DNA of 64,000 nt, taken from positions 10,946,777 to 11,010,776 of the forward strand of contig NW_024037076.1 in NCBI RefSeq assembly GCF_015706575.1, given 5' to 3'. The notes below the pieces were generated by a model, which ran no database searches, was not told the DNA's origin, and was given only the letters and a program-made list of their open reading frames with translations. This DNA is from Patiria miniata. Its lineage: Eukaryota > Echinodermata > Asteroidea > Valvatida > Asterinidae. Below, in pieces: positions 22,561-36,600 of the stretch (its first letter is position 1; every line of letters starts with the position of its first letter). The position numbers and the translations under genes are program-made.

Positions 22561-25500
22561 CTTGAACATGTACCGTACACATAGTTCTGAGGGAAAGCTT
22601 GTCGTGAAGATGTGCATTTGTTGTTATCTAACGGAACAAGAAGGCTCATTTTGGTAATGGTTCATTTTGCTGGTTCCGTTGAGGTCCAGCCTAGAGTCCG
22701 CTGTGTACTTGACGGAATCGCTGACTCACCGTCACTTGTGAGTCGGGCAGTACTATTATATAGTTTGTATCCTTGTGGATCAATTTCTTTGTTGAAATTG
22801 TTGAGAATTAATTTCCTGGGCTGAAATTCGGACTTAATATCCCTTACATAAATACTTCGATCTGCGACCGATCAACACACCTTTGAAATACCTATTTTTG
22901 GAGTAAAATCCATATTCGTGATAACCTTGGGTAGACGCATTCACCTATAGGAATTGCCCTGTAGAGACGTGTACAATATTTTGATCCCTATTACGCACTT
23001 GTCTCCACAGGGTACCGTGTATCAGATAATGTTTAAGCGGACACAGTTTAGGGACCCCATCCCGGCATGTAAATTTCAAGGTAAAACAAAATGACAAGTT
23101 TGTCTCTTGCAGAAAGGCTACTTTTGACATGGTTACATATGTGACTTCCAATAATTTACATTAAATTAAATATGAATGTAGAGGTATCAGTGATAATGCG
23201 GAAACATGACAATGGCAGGGGCGGATCAAGGGGGTGTGGGCGCAAAATGCTGTAAAATACGCTGTACATTACAGAAAAATGCAACCAGACCTCTCTAGCA
23301 GGGCGGGCGGGCACGCCTTCGGCATGAGCGTCAATAGGTAGGGGCAGGGGCATATGGAGATGGCTGATTCAATTACTCCAAACTTGAAAAGGATGTTTAA
23401 GTGATGATCTTTTGCTCCAAAAAAATTGATTGAAGTGGTCAGATGTTGCCTGAGATCTCAATACAGAACTTCTAAAATCCTAAAGCGGGCCCCGGACCCT
23501 ACGCCGTTAAGGCTTCGAGATACGAGCTCGCATTACTTTCAATCACATCATGTCTCCCCCGGCCTTCGGCGTAGGTGCTGCTTGTTTCATTTAACGCCCA
23601 ACCCCTCCCCAACCCTTTGGAAAATCTTCGATCCGCCTCTAAATGCTAATAACAACTTAAAGGTAATTTTTTTATAATCTATATTTTTATTTGTTGTATA
23701 CTCAGAAAAAACAATTGTGTTTAAGATATATACTATTATATTTCAAGCTATAACAGTTACACCATAACATGGTACTATTGTACAATGTTAGATACTAGAG
23801 CATCAATCAGTAATAATCATGACAATGGCGAGTGAAAACTAAAAGCCATCTTTTGAAACTAATACGATTTTTAAACTGTATTCTGGTCAATTAAAATATT
23901 GTATTCTCGTAATCGTATTCTTCAGATTTATTTTGAATACTCAGAAAGAAAAAAAATGTATGTAATGAACCAAGAGACTGGTTTACTTTGCTCGATGAGT
24001 GAGTCTAATCTGTTTCATTAAATAATAGAAAAGATCAGCAAAAGTTTATTTCTCTTAGCAGTGATGTTATAGCTGTAGAGGCTGGAGATATCAATTTCTA
24101 AAAAATGTTTACAATAAACAATAATCAGCTTAAGGGTTCACAGTCATTATTACAAAACACCTACAAACTACAGATTGAGTACAAATGCAGAGTGATCGGG
24201 CAGACAGCTATTACATTAGACACTGCCAAGTTAAGATGTGAATATTTTTATGTCAGAACAGAACTGCCTCTCCAGTATAACTACTTGTTTTGTTTTGAAC
24301 AAAATGCATCATTTTGGTTATGATCAACTTCAGTATACAAGTTATATACACGTACAAGTTGCTTCCGGTTTGATGACGTCAACAGTCACAAAGTGGAAAG
24401 TGAATACTGATCAGAGAGGATACGTGTTTATCGTAAAGAAATACAACTGCAAATAAGAAAGAAGGGCTTATGCTGCAGTGGTAACAAGCGCTACATCAAT
24501 GTCAAACTCATTTCCCAATCAATCGTATTTTCACATTTCGAATATATAGATCAACCTCTCTTGCACAACTGAGATATTGCAATGCATTGTAGATTAAAAC
24601 TTTAAAGTTACAATTGGCAATGCTTTTAGGTCCTTTAATAATGGGTTTTTGCTTTTCTGGTTTCATTGACAGATTTACTCAATTGCAGATTAACAAATCA
24701 GAATACGACGGTTAACATTTATCATGTTTACTCATCAGGCCTTGTATTTCGTTGCTACTTGTTTTATATATACCTTTTAATTATACGTTTTTGTTTTGAT
24801 TGCAAATCTATTCGTTAGATATCTGGCCGAGTATGAAAAGTTGTCGAAATGAAAGAATCATGTTATAATCATGCTTTTGTGTAATAATAATAAAAAACAT
24901 TACCTGTCCGACCATTTATGTAGCCTAACTTATTGGACTCTTCTAAATCGCATCTGTATAACTTGCATTCATATAACCGAATCTCTGATTGGCTGAAAGT
25001 GGCAAAGTGGCAGTAGAAACTAGTAAAATGAATACCAAAAGTAGGGCCCGATGACAACGAAGGATTGAGCTCTCTTTGTGAATGCTGTTTTAAACGCTTG
25101 TTGGCCGAAAGATACTTTACATTTTCAAAACTATATTTTTGATCGTAAAACAATTACACTTATGGAATAACTAGACTTCTATATGCGCGTTGATGGCCGT
25201 CCTGAATTAAAACAAAAATCACATCGTTGAGCTCACTGATCACGTGAATAGTGTATGGAGTAGGAAAACACTAACCTGGAAGAGTGGTTTCGCCGTATCA
25301 TAACACATTTGTTGACCTCCAATGGAATCTGGTCCCTTTACCTATATGTGGACTCTTACCCTCACACGTGACCGGTTAATGACCTATGGTATGCGCAACA
25401 CCACCAATGAGTCCAGTTCAAAATTAACACCACACCTGTTCATCAAGTTGTCTAAGTATCACCCCTAATCCACGGAGTCACGTGTCCTGTATAACGTCTG

Positions 25501-27535
25501 ATACGTCAAAGCATACAGATTTATACGATCTAGCGCCTCAGCCAATCGGAGGCGACTTTACTAAATTGTGACGTAATTTTTTTTCAAAAATCAGGACTAA
25601 ATGTGTGATTGGTCAATTCGAATGCAGTGTTTTGTAATACAACAACAGCCGGGCGCGTATCGCGTAACATAATACAGAGCGCGTGACCACAGCATTTGTT
25701 GCTGTGTCTAGGGCATTTTTTTTTTAATCCCTGTCTATGACGCGACAACGGTGAATGACCAAAGACCCGATATAGAAAGCGCCCGTTGATTGGTCAAGAT
25801 CTAAAGGTCAAGATGCGGTTGTCTTGCATAATTAATCACGAATCTGCTTGAATGTTATAGACCATGGCTTCCCTTACGTATTAATTATGATGTCACGCTA
25901 CAACAAAAAAAACTTTTTTTTTATCAACTGAGCTGAAACTTCAACAGGTGAGTTGTTATGCACCCTTGTAAACAATTTGAACTACTTTATTAAGCGAAGA
26001 AAAAATCAGAAAATACACAGGATCCTAGTTACCTGCACACAATACATTAGCTTGAGCAACCACTACAAATAAAAACATTGGCTTGTGACTTCATCTCATT
26101 GGCCTGTGAATTCACGTTTCTTTGAACATCAGGGTTACATTGCCATCACTTTGATACCAAATCGAAGTGTTATGAAAAAAATAATCCGTTTCAAATGAAA
26201 CTAGATCTGGATTATTTAATGATGAATGGCTTTAATATATAAGTAAGTGTTATGATCTGTAATTATACCCAGGTCTCCATATGTCATTTCACACCCGAGT
26301 GACGAATTCAGTTTCCTACGTGACTGAAATCGTGAGTTTACCATGTGTTTGGGAAATATAAAATAAATCAATGGATTCGTGGCAATCAAATCCACATGAA
26401 GACAGTTTTTTTTTCTCAAAAACAATAACTTTATTTTACAATATGTCATAGCCTTATTTTTACAAAGGGGCGCTGTTCACGTACATAGCCGGGAGTTCTA
26501 GCCTCCATATTTGACAGCTTCGCGTAGCCAAATACGCAACCCGTTTTGCTTAGGCCTAATTTATACAATTACTCCGACATGTTTTTATTTAATTACTCCG
26601 ACAGTTTCTCGTTCAAAAATAGCCAAATAAAGAAGTTATTCTTATAATCAATGCTTCCTAATTTAGTGTTCCCATTTGGTCCTCTCTATGGAACGTAAAG
26701 CATGCTCTTGACGCACATATTAATTTCAGTCCGGAACCGCTGGATGATAATGACGGACAAACACGACGCTTTAATGACTTGCCATAGAGTCTTGAGTTCG
26801 GTGCCTTGGGATCTCGCTTCGTAAGGAAAACATTGCAATTGTTTTATGGTCCTGGTGCCTTCTTGATTAATTGATGATAAAATGTAAGACGGGTGTTCTG
26901 CATGGGTCCATACTTAGGCCTAATGGAACCTCATACATATTCAAATACATGCCGTCTACTTCATCACGAACACTCCGGTTTGACATTAGAAGTCAACACA
27001 GTAATCGCATGGGTTATTTTGGGGAGTGAAATATTATTTTGTGTGCAGACTACGCAATTGCTAAGAAACTTTAATTTATTGTATGTGATACATGCTAATA
27101 TTACTATGAGTTACGTGGCACTTACGTGGCACTTGCTGAAAAACTCGAATGTCATGTTCTGTAGATAACCAATACTGCTGCAATATTATTTTAAATTCAT
27201 GATATTTGAAATATATATTTTTTTGATGACGGCGCTAGGAGTCTGCTTCGAAACGAAGCTAAATGATTGCTGCCGTCTGCTCAAAGAATTAGCGGCGCCG
27301 CATCATCTTTCCTTCGAAATGCCTTAGTGTCACGAACTGCCGATCATGCGTGGATTTTGGTAGATTCGATGACCCGCATGTCGTCATGCACCGATGGTAA
27401 ACGATTTAATTCCTGGACAAGTTGTTTCTGATGTGCACGAGAAATTAATTTCAGAAGCACCACATGCGTCGAGGTGGAAAATGCATCACATTATCATCAT
27501 CGCTCGTCAGTGAAGCAGTTGGTACGGCCTTCGCT
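22561..27535. other. Intergenic region between genes 1 and 2
   Basis: About 5 kb with the 3' untranslated part of gene 1 and presumably the promoter of gene 2. No exon recognised. It holds a miniature element at 23215-23645 and several GATTGG/CCAATC words between 24980 and 25800 that may belong to a repeat or to CCAAT sites. I saw no clear TATA box. Confidence 0.5.
23215..23645. mobile_element. Miniature element with GGGGCGGATC termini
   Basis: Left end CAGGGGCGGATCAAGGG near 23217 and right end CTTCGATCCGCCTCT near 23627 are inverted. Inside is the TTCAATTACTCCAAAC and AGATGTTGCCTGAGATC stretch also found at 35370-35465 and, in part, 39490-39580. It is a widespread type of non-autonomous DNA element in marine invertebrates. 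Confidence 0.7.
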
Positions 27536-27611
27536 ATGGACTTGACTCTTCTACGCCTTTTGGGGTTCTCAATCCTGCTGCGATATGTTCCAGCGACAGC
27601 TGAGAAACTGG
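27536..27611 (+). CDS. Gene 2, signal peptide exon
   Basis: Encodes MDLTLLRLLGFSILLRYVPA and TAEKL, ending phase 1 at GTAGGA. It has a short positive/polar start, a leucine-rich core and small residues A-T-A for signal peptidase. An AG acceptor at 27451 (ATTTCAG) suggests a possible 5' untranslated intron before it. Confidence 0.75.
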
Positions 27612-30600
27612 GTAGGACGTTGAAGCAATTCTGTCACTCATTAATTAAATTAAATACTTCAGTCGAAAAGTACGTCTTTTCTTATTTTTTTTTAACAGTC
27701 TGGAATTATTGTCAATATTGTTAATCCTTGTTCGAAAGAAATGTTAAATTTTTGTTCGAAAGAACTGTTAAATGCTGCTTTATCATGTTACATTTTAATT
27801 ATATTAATATTTGAATTACGCAAAGACCATCGAAATGGTTCTTGCCTAATAACGTGCTTATGAGACTAAAATAATTCACTTTTACGTTCAAGGTAGTGTC
27901 TAAACGCGGTGTGCCCAATGTGTCACACATTTACATTTCAATCTTTAGGCACAGTCCCAGCAAAAAAATCAACTGTGGATGTTATATGTCCGTTACCCGG
28001 CTGCAAGCACAACTTAATTCTGTGTGAGGTGGATAACGCCAATGACTCCTTTGGATACTCTTTCTTTTTTTTTCTTTTATTTTTGAAAGCCAATTCTACT
28101 ATAGATCTTCGCATTGTTGGTGGCCGTTACCCTAACGAAGGTCAAGTGGAAGTCCGTCTACCCGGCCAGGAAACATGGGGTTCATACTGCTCCGTTGATC
28201 TAAAGTGGACGTACACTGCAGGCCGCGTCCTATGTCGTCAACTGGGTTACCCCACCCTGTACGCGATCAGCAACACGGCAGAGTTTGGCAGGGCCACCGG
28301 TCCGATATGGCTGCAGGAGATCGACTGTTCCGAGACCCTTACATCCCTGGAGGAATGTTCCCTAGAGCTGTGGACACCGAGATACTACGGGTGCGATCAT
28401 AGACACGACGTTGGGATCAAGTGTTTAACAGGTAAGCAGAATCTGCAAATCTAAAGTGAATCTGCATGGGGACAACATCGACCTTAACGGTAGTCAGCTA
28501 GCAAAATGCGAGTAAAAAACAGTGGCGGACAAATCAAAACCATTCCCTAAGTAGTCTGCCTGGTGAGTCAAAATTATTGATTTCGGCTTTATTAAAACAA
28601 AAATGTCGGTCTGATACTGACACACATTCGGCTTGTTTCATGCCGTTGCGCCGCGGAATCTTGCGCCGATATCGCTCAACCAAAAATTATTAGAGGAAGA
28701 ACAATTCCATTGCGGACTAGTGAAAAGGCCCGCGGACTACTTAAGACTAGAGTCTGCTTCACTAGTCCGGCTGGCTAGTGGGGAAAAATAGGTCAAAGGT
28801 GCACATTTTTTCTGGCGATTCTTGATTTACAGGTGGCATCCAGTTGGTTGATGGAAGGAGAGAGAACGACGGGAAAGTATTGTTGCATCTTGGGGGCGCC
28901 GAGTGGGCTTCCCTTCGGTACTTCGGTACTACGGAACGGAACCGCGTCTCTGACTACATCTGCCGATACCTGGGCTACCCATTCGCAGTTGGGCCAACCC
29001 AGTTCCAGGCGGACGATGAAAGTCAGGCTGTCATTTGCAACTATAACCATTGTAAAGGGAGTGCCACGAGCAATGATTTCTTCGAATGTCTTGATGAGAT
29101 GCCATTGAGGTTTTGCCGAGATGAGGACAAAAGGAACACTTCGCTGCTTGGAGTAGCGTGCGTAAAAGGTGAGACGTTTCCCTCCATTGTGTGAATCTCT
29201 TTGAGGCCAAAAAAAAAGTCTCCGGTTTCTGGTATGCGCGTTCGTCGCCGTAGCCATGCGCGTCGACAAAATGAAACAGTTTTTTTTTCAATGTAAGATA
29301 ATGTCTCAAAACCGTCAAACTCACTGGTTTGACTGGAATCCTGCTGCTGCAAAATTTTAACGTGTTTTTAGATTGGGTTATGGTCGAGAATAAGCTTTAT
29401 GTGGCCTCTCTGGAGTTTAGTCGGGCACCATTTGCAGTCATCAGCCGACATTTGAAGCAAAAAAATCAGGTAAAAAAAAAAAAAAGCCGCGTCGCCGCAC
29501 CACTTTTTGGGCAAGCTCCATACCAGAAACCGGAGACTTTTTTTGGCCTAAAGTATTTATTTAAAAAGGTTCACTCTATGATTTGTTTCTGAGGATCATA
29601 TTTTGTGCAAGCTTTTCCTCCTTTTAACGGTATGAAACCTGTATAACAAAGTCAATGGTTACTTTTTATTGAAACGTGTACTTCTTTAAACGTTCAAAGT
29701 TCTCCACACTTTTCAGGACAACTAAAGGCGATGTTGATGCGATGTGAACCAAAAACAAATGCTAATTGAAAACACTTGCGTGAAGGTTGACTCATTTGCT
29801 TACTTCCATGTTCTGACAACAACGAATTTTAAAGAAAATAAAATTTGCAACAGCAAAATATTCATAATTCTACAAACTTGTCGCGATGAAATAACTGTCA
29901 CATTGAGATTTCTGCCGGAAATGTCAACACACTTGCATAGGTTTATTAATTTCGTTTCTTTTAACCAGGGTAGTTCCGTCGGTTTCAAAGAACTGTTGTC
30001 TCTTTTGCACATGAATACGGAAATGTGCATTAGCGTACCAAACAATAAGGCACCAAATACCCATGAAAACAGCAAAACGAAAATTGATACAGAAGGTTAA
30101 ATGGGACACCGAAGGTGCATTTTTAATGATTGCATTTTTTTGAGAAATTGCATTGCAGTCTAAGATTAAAGTACACAGTTGTTGTTTTCGTTAGAGGATG
30201 AAGTGCTGCCACCGACTGCATCTCCGGAGTTTCGGTTGAGCCCACCTGACACCCGTTGGAATGGATCACGGCACGTAGGGTTTCTGGAGGGCCGCTACAA
30301 TGGCTCCGACTGGAAGACAGTTTGCATTCACCTGACGTGTCTCAGTGATAATGAAAATGGCTTCGCTGACCGGGCCTGCCGCTACCATGGCTATCCCCGG
30401 GCCTCGTACTGGGAACAGATACCGTCCGCAGAGTCTAACCACCCAAGCAACGGAGATGATCTCATCCTGAGAGTCACATATCTCGGCGAAAGGCGATGGA
30501 TGTATGGAAAGAACTCTTGCCGTGACCACAATTACAATCAAATTGTCTTCGAATGCGATCAAGGTAATATAGATACAAATGTCTCATACAATACAAACCA

Positions 30601-33600
30601 AATCTCGAAAGAGGCTGATTATGGTAGAAAGTGAAATCCCAGTCAAGTTGGAGGTGTTTCCCGAAAACAAGACAAGGCAAGCCTCGTAGATTAGATCCCA
30701 GAGCACACAGAGTTCACATTTATTAATTAAGAATGGTCATTCACTCTAGGTCTTCGCAGGCACCTGGTTCACTGCAGTTTGCCTGCTTCTGCGCAATCCC
30801 TGGAGTTATGCAGTTATCATCAGTACGATATAGTCAGAAAGTCAGTTAGTCACTTAGTCAGTCAGTCACAATCAGTCAGTCGGTCATTCAGTCAATCGGT
30901 TACGGGGAGTCAGTCGGGGAGTCGGTCGGTCAGTCAGTCAGTCAGTCAGTTATGGTTATGGTTTATTTTTTTTCATATCATAGTACAAACAACACGATAA
31001 ACAGGAAACTATATAAAGAATGACAAACAATGATATGAGGGATCCAGGTAAAAACATATGCATGTACAAGACATGGAACCCGTTATTACAAATTAAGCTA
31101 ATAAATTAATACGTACATACAATAGGCTGAATTCTATCAGGTAAATACACTTATACTAATAAAATTGAAAAGAAATAAATTAACAGCAAAAAAATATTCA
31201 CATTCGTATGAATTTACATAAGCCTACACGTCCATACATTACAAGAAATAAATCAATTAATTAATTACAAAACAGGTAAGGGAGGAAGGGGCAAAGAAGC
31301 AAAAAGTGGCAAAGGAATTATAAAACAATACTATATTGTATAACAATCTGTGAGATGACATGAATGTACAATTTATTGGGATACTTAATTATCAGTATAA
31401 TTTGTCAGTAGCAACGTTTCATGTCGTTTTTGAAGTTCTTCATTGATCTAAAGATAGGCATTGGTTTGAGGTGGTTCCACAATAGAGGTCCTTGGTTTCT
31501 GACAGTCGATAAGTAAAGATATGTTCTAGCTTTATGGAGATGAAAGTTTGAGGCTGACCTTGTATTATGAGAATGGATATCCGAGTTTGTGTTAAATAGC
31601 GAATGTTTAGTTTTGGGTAATTTGTTTGTTTCGAATTTATACATTAATACCCCAAGATGGTATTTAAACAAGCCAAAAACAGATAAGGTTTTGTATTTAC
31701 TTAACAGTGGTGCTGAATGTTCTGTATATCTGGAGCTAAAATACCATATTGAAGGGGAGTCAGTCGGGGAGTCAGTCAGTCAGTCAGTCAGTCAATAAGA
31801 CTAAAGGATAATAGGCTTGTACTCTGGGCCCAGCAGAAATAAAGGGCAGGAGCAACATACATATGTGCAATAAATTACATGTTGTGAAACTCTTAGATTA
31901 TTAGTGTATTCCTCCAACATACCAAACTTTAAATAACCATGTTCATGAAGTGTATTTTTGCCCTTCTTTCAGGCGTGACTATGTATGGTTTGACGGTGTA
32001 CCCTTGTTCAACACAATCATGCAGTGGACGATGTGGAAGCCCTGCTACTGAGACACAATGTGGTTGTGATGCGTTGTGTGCGCTTTGCAACGATTGCTGT
32101 CATGATTACTCCACGCGGTGTCACTTGCAGCAACAAAATGTCACAGAGAAATTTTTGCTGGTCGCATCGTTACACGACTTCTTGTCATGTGTCATTGTCG
32201 ATGACGAACGCGCGGTGCTCGTGCAGGGATGTCCTACAGATTGGCTGGATGATGAGGTTGAGTTATGTCAAAATGATTCCATGTCAGAGAAGGTGAAATA
32301 CGGAGGATTCTTTCATGATGTATATTGCGCGATATGTTATTATAACGAGTCGTGCGTCATCACCACGAAGCTTGTTGAATATAAATGTGCATCCAACATT
32401 AGTCTGACCAAAACCGACACGGAATCGGTCAAAAGCTCTGGATATGAACAGAGCATCAACGGAACACAAAATGAATATAGCTCAGAATATAGTGATTCCG
32501 AATACTCTACAGATTCCCGCTATAGCTCCGACATTAGTTCCCTTGAATACGATTCAGAAAACGGAGAAAGCCCTGACATTAATTACAGTAGCTATAATTT
32601 TGGAATTGACAACTGTAGTGCGTACAACGTTAGTTTGGCGATTCAGTCTGGTTGCCGCGCATACTCGGCGATGGTAGTTGCATCGGATGGGCGAGTATAC
32701 AAGAATCCGCACTGCGCGTTTTGTAACGGAGTGAACTTTTCCGGGTGGGACTACGACTGTTCAATTTCTCCGGGGTGTTCCGCTGTTCTCAATACGTTTA
32801 TCCTTCTTGGCAGAATAGCTATTCCTTGGGTTCCAGAACAATCTACAGACTTCGGTTTACTGAGTAATGCATATTGCTTCAACAAGCAGTACGTGATACG
32901 CGTCAAATCATCTGTCAACTTGCACGCTTCTGGGGTGAAGACCATGACTCAGTCCCGGACATCAGGAATGATGCAGTGCTACCTTATCGTCCTTAGCCAG
33001 CAGAATGTCCAATCAACATGGCCGTTTTATGTAGCATTTATTGAGGGTAAGCTGGTTTCCGTGTGGGAAGATGTCACCTCTGAAGTGACCACGTTGAATC
33101 TTGGTAACGTTACTGATTTTGAGGCCTTGCTTGATGATAGCGCGTTACCAAATAACGAGGAAAGCAGTTTCAACAAATGGGTTGTAAGGTGCGGAGTCGC
33201 CCAGGTGGAATTCGATGAAATATGCGGCTTGGTCGATGATCACATTGAGCCGTGCGAAAATTCTTTATACATAACGAATGAGGAGATGTTGAAAGCCTTT
33301 AATTTCAGTGGCATCCAGGTTGTTTATGTTGGTGGAGGGCTTCTCGTTGAGGCAAAGTGGGTGTCGTACACTCGGTCCTATCAATACCAACCACAGGTCC
33401 AGAATACCTCGGCTAAAAGCAACACTGTAAAAGTGTGTGGTGAACCTTTCTTGAACGAGGAGTGCCGAACGCCTCTTATTCAGACGACGAAGCTGGTGAG
33501 CTCAGGTGGTGCATCAGTGGTACAATACCAGAATAAATTATTCTTAGAAGGCCGTGTGGTGTACTTACCAGACGATCGGATCCTTATCTGTTCCAGCATC

Positions 33601-36600
33601 TTCACAACCGTGGACCCACTGTACGTGGTGAGTTGCGTGTCTTACAGCTTATCGACGGTTGCCCTTGTTGCAACTTTTACTACCTACTGTGTGTTCCCAG
33701 CCCTGCGGAATGTACCGGGTCGAGCCATTATGGGGCTGACTGCTGCTTTTTCTACGGCTCAGCTGCTGACTCTTACTGTATTACAATTCACCGAGCCCGT
33801 GGCTTTCTGTGTGACCATAGCTGCACTGTTGCACCTCCTTTGGCTGTCCACTTTCGCTTGGATGAACGTTCTCGCCTTCGACCTGGTGAGAACCTTCTCT
33901 TCTAAGCAGACATGCCGCCCTAACATGCGTGTCTTCTTGGTCTACAGTGTTTATGGCTGGGGCTTACCTCTTCTGATTGTCGCGACGTGCCTCTTGATTC
34001 ACTTCGTCTGGGACCAGCAACTCGATTTTCGATACGGTGTGGGGCCGGGGGAAGATACCTGCTGGCTATCGGGACAGCACGCCATTGTAGGCGCCTTTGT
34101 TGCTCCCATTGCATGCAGCCTGGTCGCTAACGTCGTCATGTTTGGTTGGACGGTGCGTAGCGTGCATGCATCGGTTGTTGCTGGAGTTATGGTGCGTGCT
34201 GACAAATCCCGTACCAAGGAGAAAGCCAGAGAACTCTGGATCTATCTCAAAGTAAGTTTACCGTTTTCATTGGTCTATTAACCCATAAGGACCAAGCCAT
34301 TTTGGGCTTACTCGAGACCGTGCCGGGAGACCTTAAGCACCTCCATCTTAATTTCCATATGCGTCTGCCGATTTTTGTGAAATTTGGGAGAAATGTTGGA
34401 TGGCCGGTTATCCATAATGTGACGTCAATTGGTTGCACTGATGTGACCACAATAGGGTGCTTTATATCGGGTTTTTATTTTTGGGTCCAAAACAGTACTT
34501 TTGGTGAAATTTCTGCATTTTCATTTCAAATGACTTTAAATTTTGTTCAAATTTGTTAAAGAGATCCATTGGGTCAGTTTTCATTCAATTGAACAACTTT
34601 TAGCTCCCAAAAATACAGCTAGAGGGCGCTATACTCACAATTTGCAGAAAAGTATTTTTGTGTGATTTTGACCAAAATTGGCACTAATGAAGTAATTATG
34701 GTGATTTTACAAATTCTATATTTGTCCATACAATAAATGCCTCGAAACAAAGTCATTTGTGCAGAAAGGCCAATTAAAATTTTTTTTTTACGCAAATAAC
34801 TACCATATCGAATTCCAGCTGTGCATTTTAGTTGCTCATGTTATGATTACTAAGGGAATTCAATGTGCTTTGCTGGTTTTAAACACCATGTTTAAGACTG
34901 CTTTGAAGTCTCGATGAAGGACGAGGGTCATCATCAGCGTCCAGATAGATTTAATGTATTCGCATTGATACGTACCTTTTCGGTCAGATAGTTAAAACAA
35001 GTCAAACTTATACATTGCAACTTTTTTGTTCAACAAAGTCACTTAATATTTTCGAAACACACTGATAACATGATGAATGAGATATATTCATTAACGTAAA
35101 GTAAAGACGTAAAGATATATTTATTTAACATAAAGGATGAGATGATGCTTAATTCTACTGGGAATACATTTTGTTACGGTTTTATCCATTTCGATCAATA
35201 TCAGGACCAGGGCAACAATGTGCGTCTTGTCTTGTCTTGCCAACCATGGTTGTCGATCGATGGGGGAGGAAAGGACGTGTCGTTCCCCCCCCCCCTCCCC
35301 CCTCCCATTTATTTTCATACCCGAATAAACGATTGTGGAATACATTTGATTTTATAGCTCAGAATAGCTTATTCAATTACTCCAAACCCGAAAATGATGT
35401 TAAAATGGCGATCTTTTGGATAAAGTGTTCAGATATTGCCCCTAGATCGAACCACAGAGCGTCTGAAAAGTTTTGTTCGGGAGGCCATTATAGACTCTGC
35501 ACTCACATTAGTTCTGATCAAGATACACATGCATGTACCATCTCCACTTTTGAGAAGCGACCGGACGCCCTTGGTGCCAACAGGTTTTTAGAGCTGGGAC
35601 CTATACCAGTTTGCCCCGTCTTGATTTGTACATTGCTTAGTACTTTAATTGCACGAATTCTGTGCCGGTGCCCAGGGTGGATTAGGGCCTACGGAACGCA
35701 TTGTGCCTAGTGCCTACAAAACACACTACCTGGACTTGGGTGTTATTTCGTGGTGTGGTGACGAATCATACATAATGTTGCTTTGGAGTTAACTGTCAAG
35801 TGATGGAACCATGGCAACAGTAATCGAAGTTACATTTGCACTGTTGCACAATACGGCAATACGTGTTGTTCATCTTAACACCTCACCTTTTGCCTCTTTG
35901 ACAATCAATTCGGAAAACGGTGGCGTGAGAAGTTAACAAAAGGATGCATTTTTATCCCACTCTTTGCCAACCTCCCCCTCCCCCCCTTCACACACACACA
36001 AGTCTGCATTATCCTTTACGTGGTCCCTTGTGTTGTGCATTGGTTGATTCCAAATTGTTCCATCTAGTAATATGCTGTAAAATAGCAGAAGAGAAAAGGT
36101 TATTTGAGCTGCTTAATTGAGATACATGTACTCTGGATAGACGATATTTCCGTGATGCATCGGCGTAAGTACCTAGTCGACAGTTTGCTTCGCGTAGGGC
36201 GCAGTAAATTGAAATGAAGATGGCATCTGATAGGAAACCTTACTCTGGTGTTATTAAAATGAATGTCCCTATTACACATTATTACCCTGTGATTGAGAGC
36301 TTTGTACTCGCCTGAGCGTCAATGCTGATTGCTAATTTCATTATGTGCTAACGTTTCCAGAAAGTATTCGCGCTGAAACCTTAGCAAGTGTGACAGTTTA
36401 TTGGTACGACGGGTAAAAGTCGTAGAATGTAATACACCATTGATGTACATGTAAAACATCTGGATATCTCGTTGGCCATTCCGAACTGTGCAAAAAGTGA
36501 AGCTACGCACTGGTTCCCGAACCCTCCATTGAAATGTTGGAAGGGCACCATCCTGAGCCTCTTACATTGTTCGAAATCATTACAAGAAAGTCATCTAAAA

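Noticed and set aside
24869-25153. 94-codon minus-strand frame between genes 1 and 2
   Set aside because: No domain and no splice context; composition is that of AT-rich intergenic DNA.
27464-27535. Upstream in-frame ATG of gene 2
   Set aside because: It would add 24 residues before the hydrophobic signal peptide; the start at 27536 gives a standard signal.
29041-29352. Minus-strand open frames over SRCR 2 and the miniature element
   Set aside because: They are antisense shadows of the SRCR exon and of the element.
35171-35710. 179-codon open frame in the last intron of gene 2
   Set aside because: It runs through a C-rich tract and a miniature-element fragment; the product has no recognisable domain and the flanking exons splice correctly without it.
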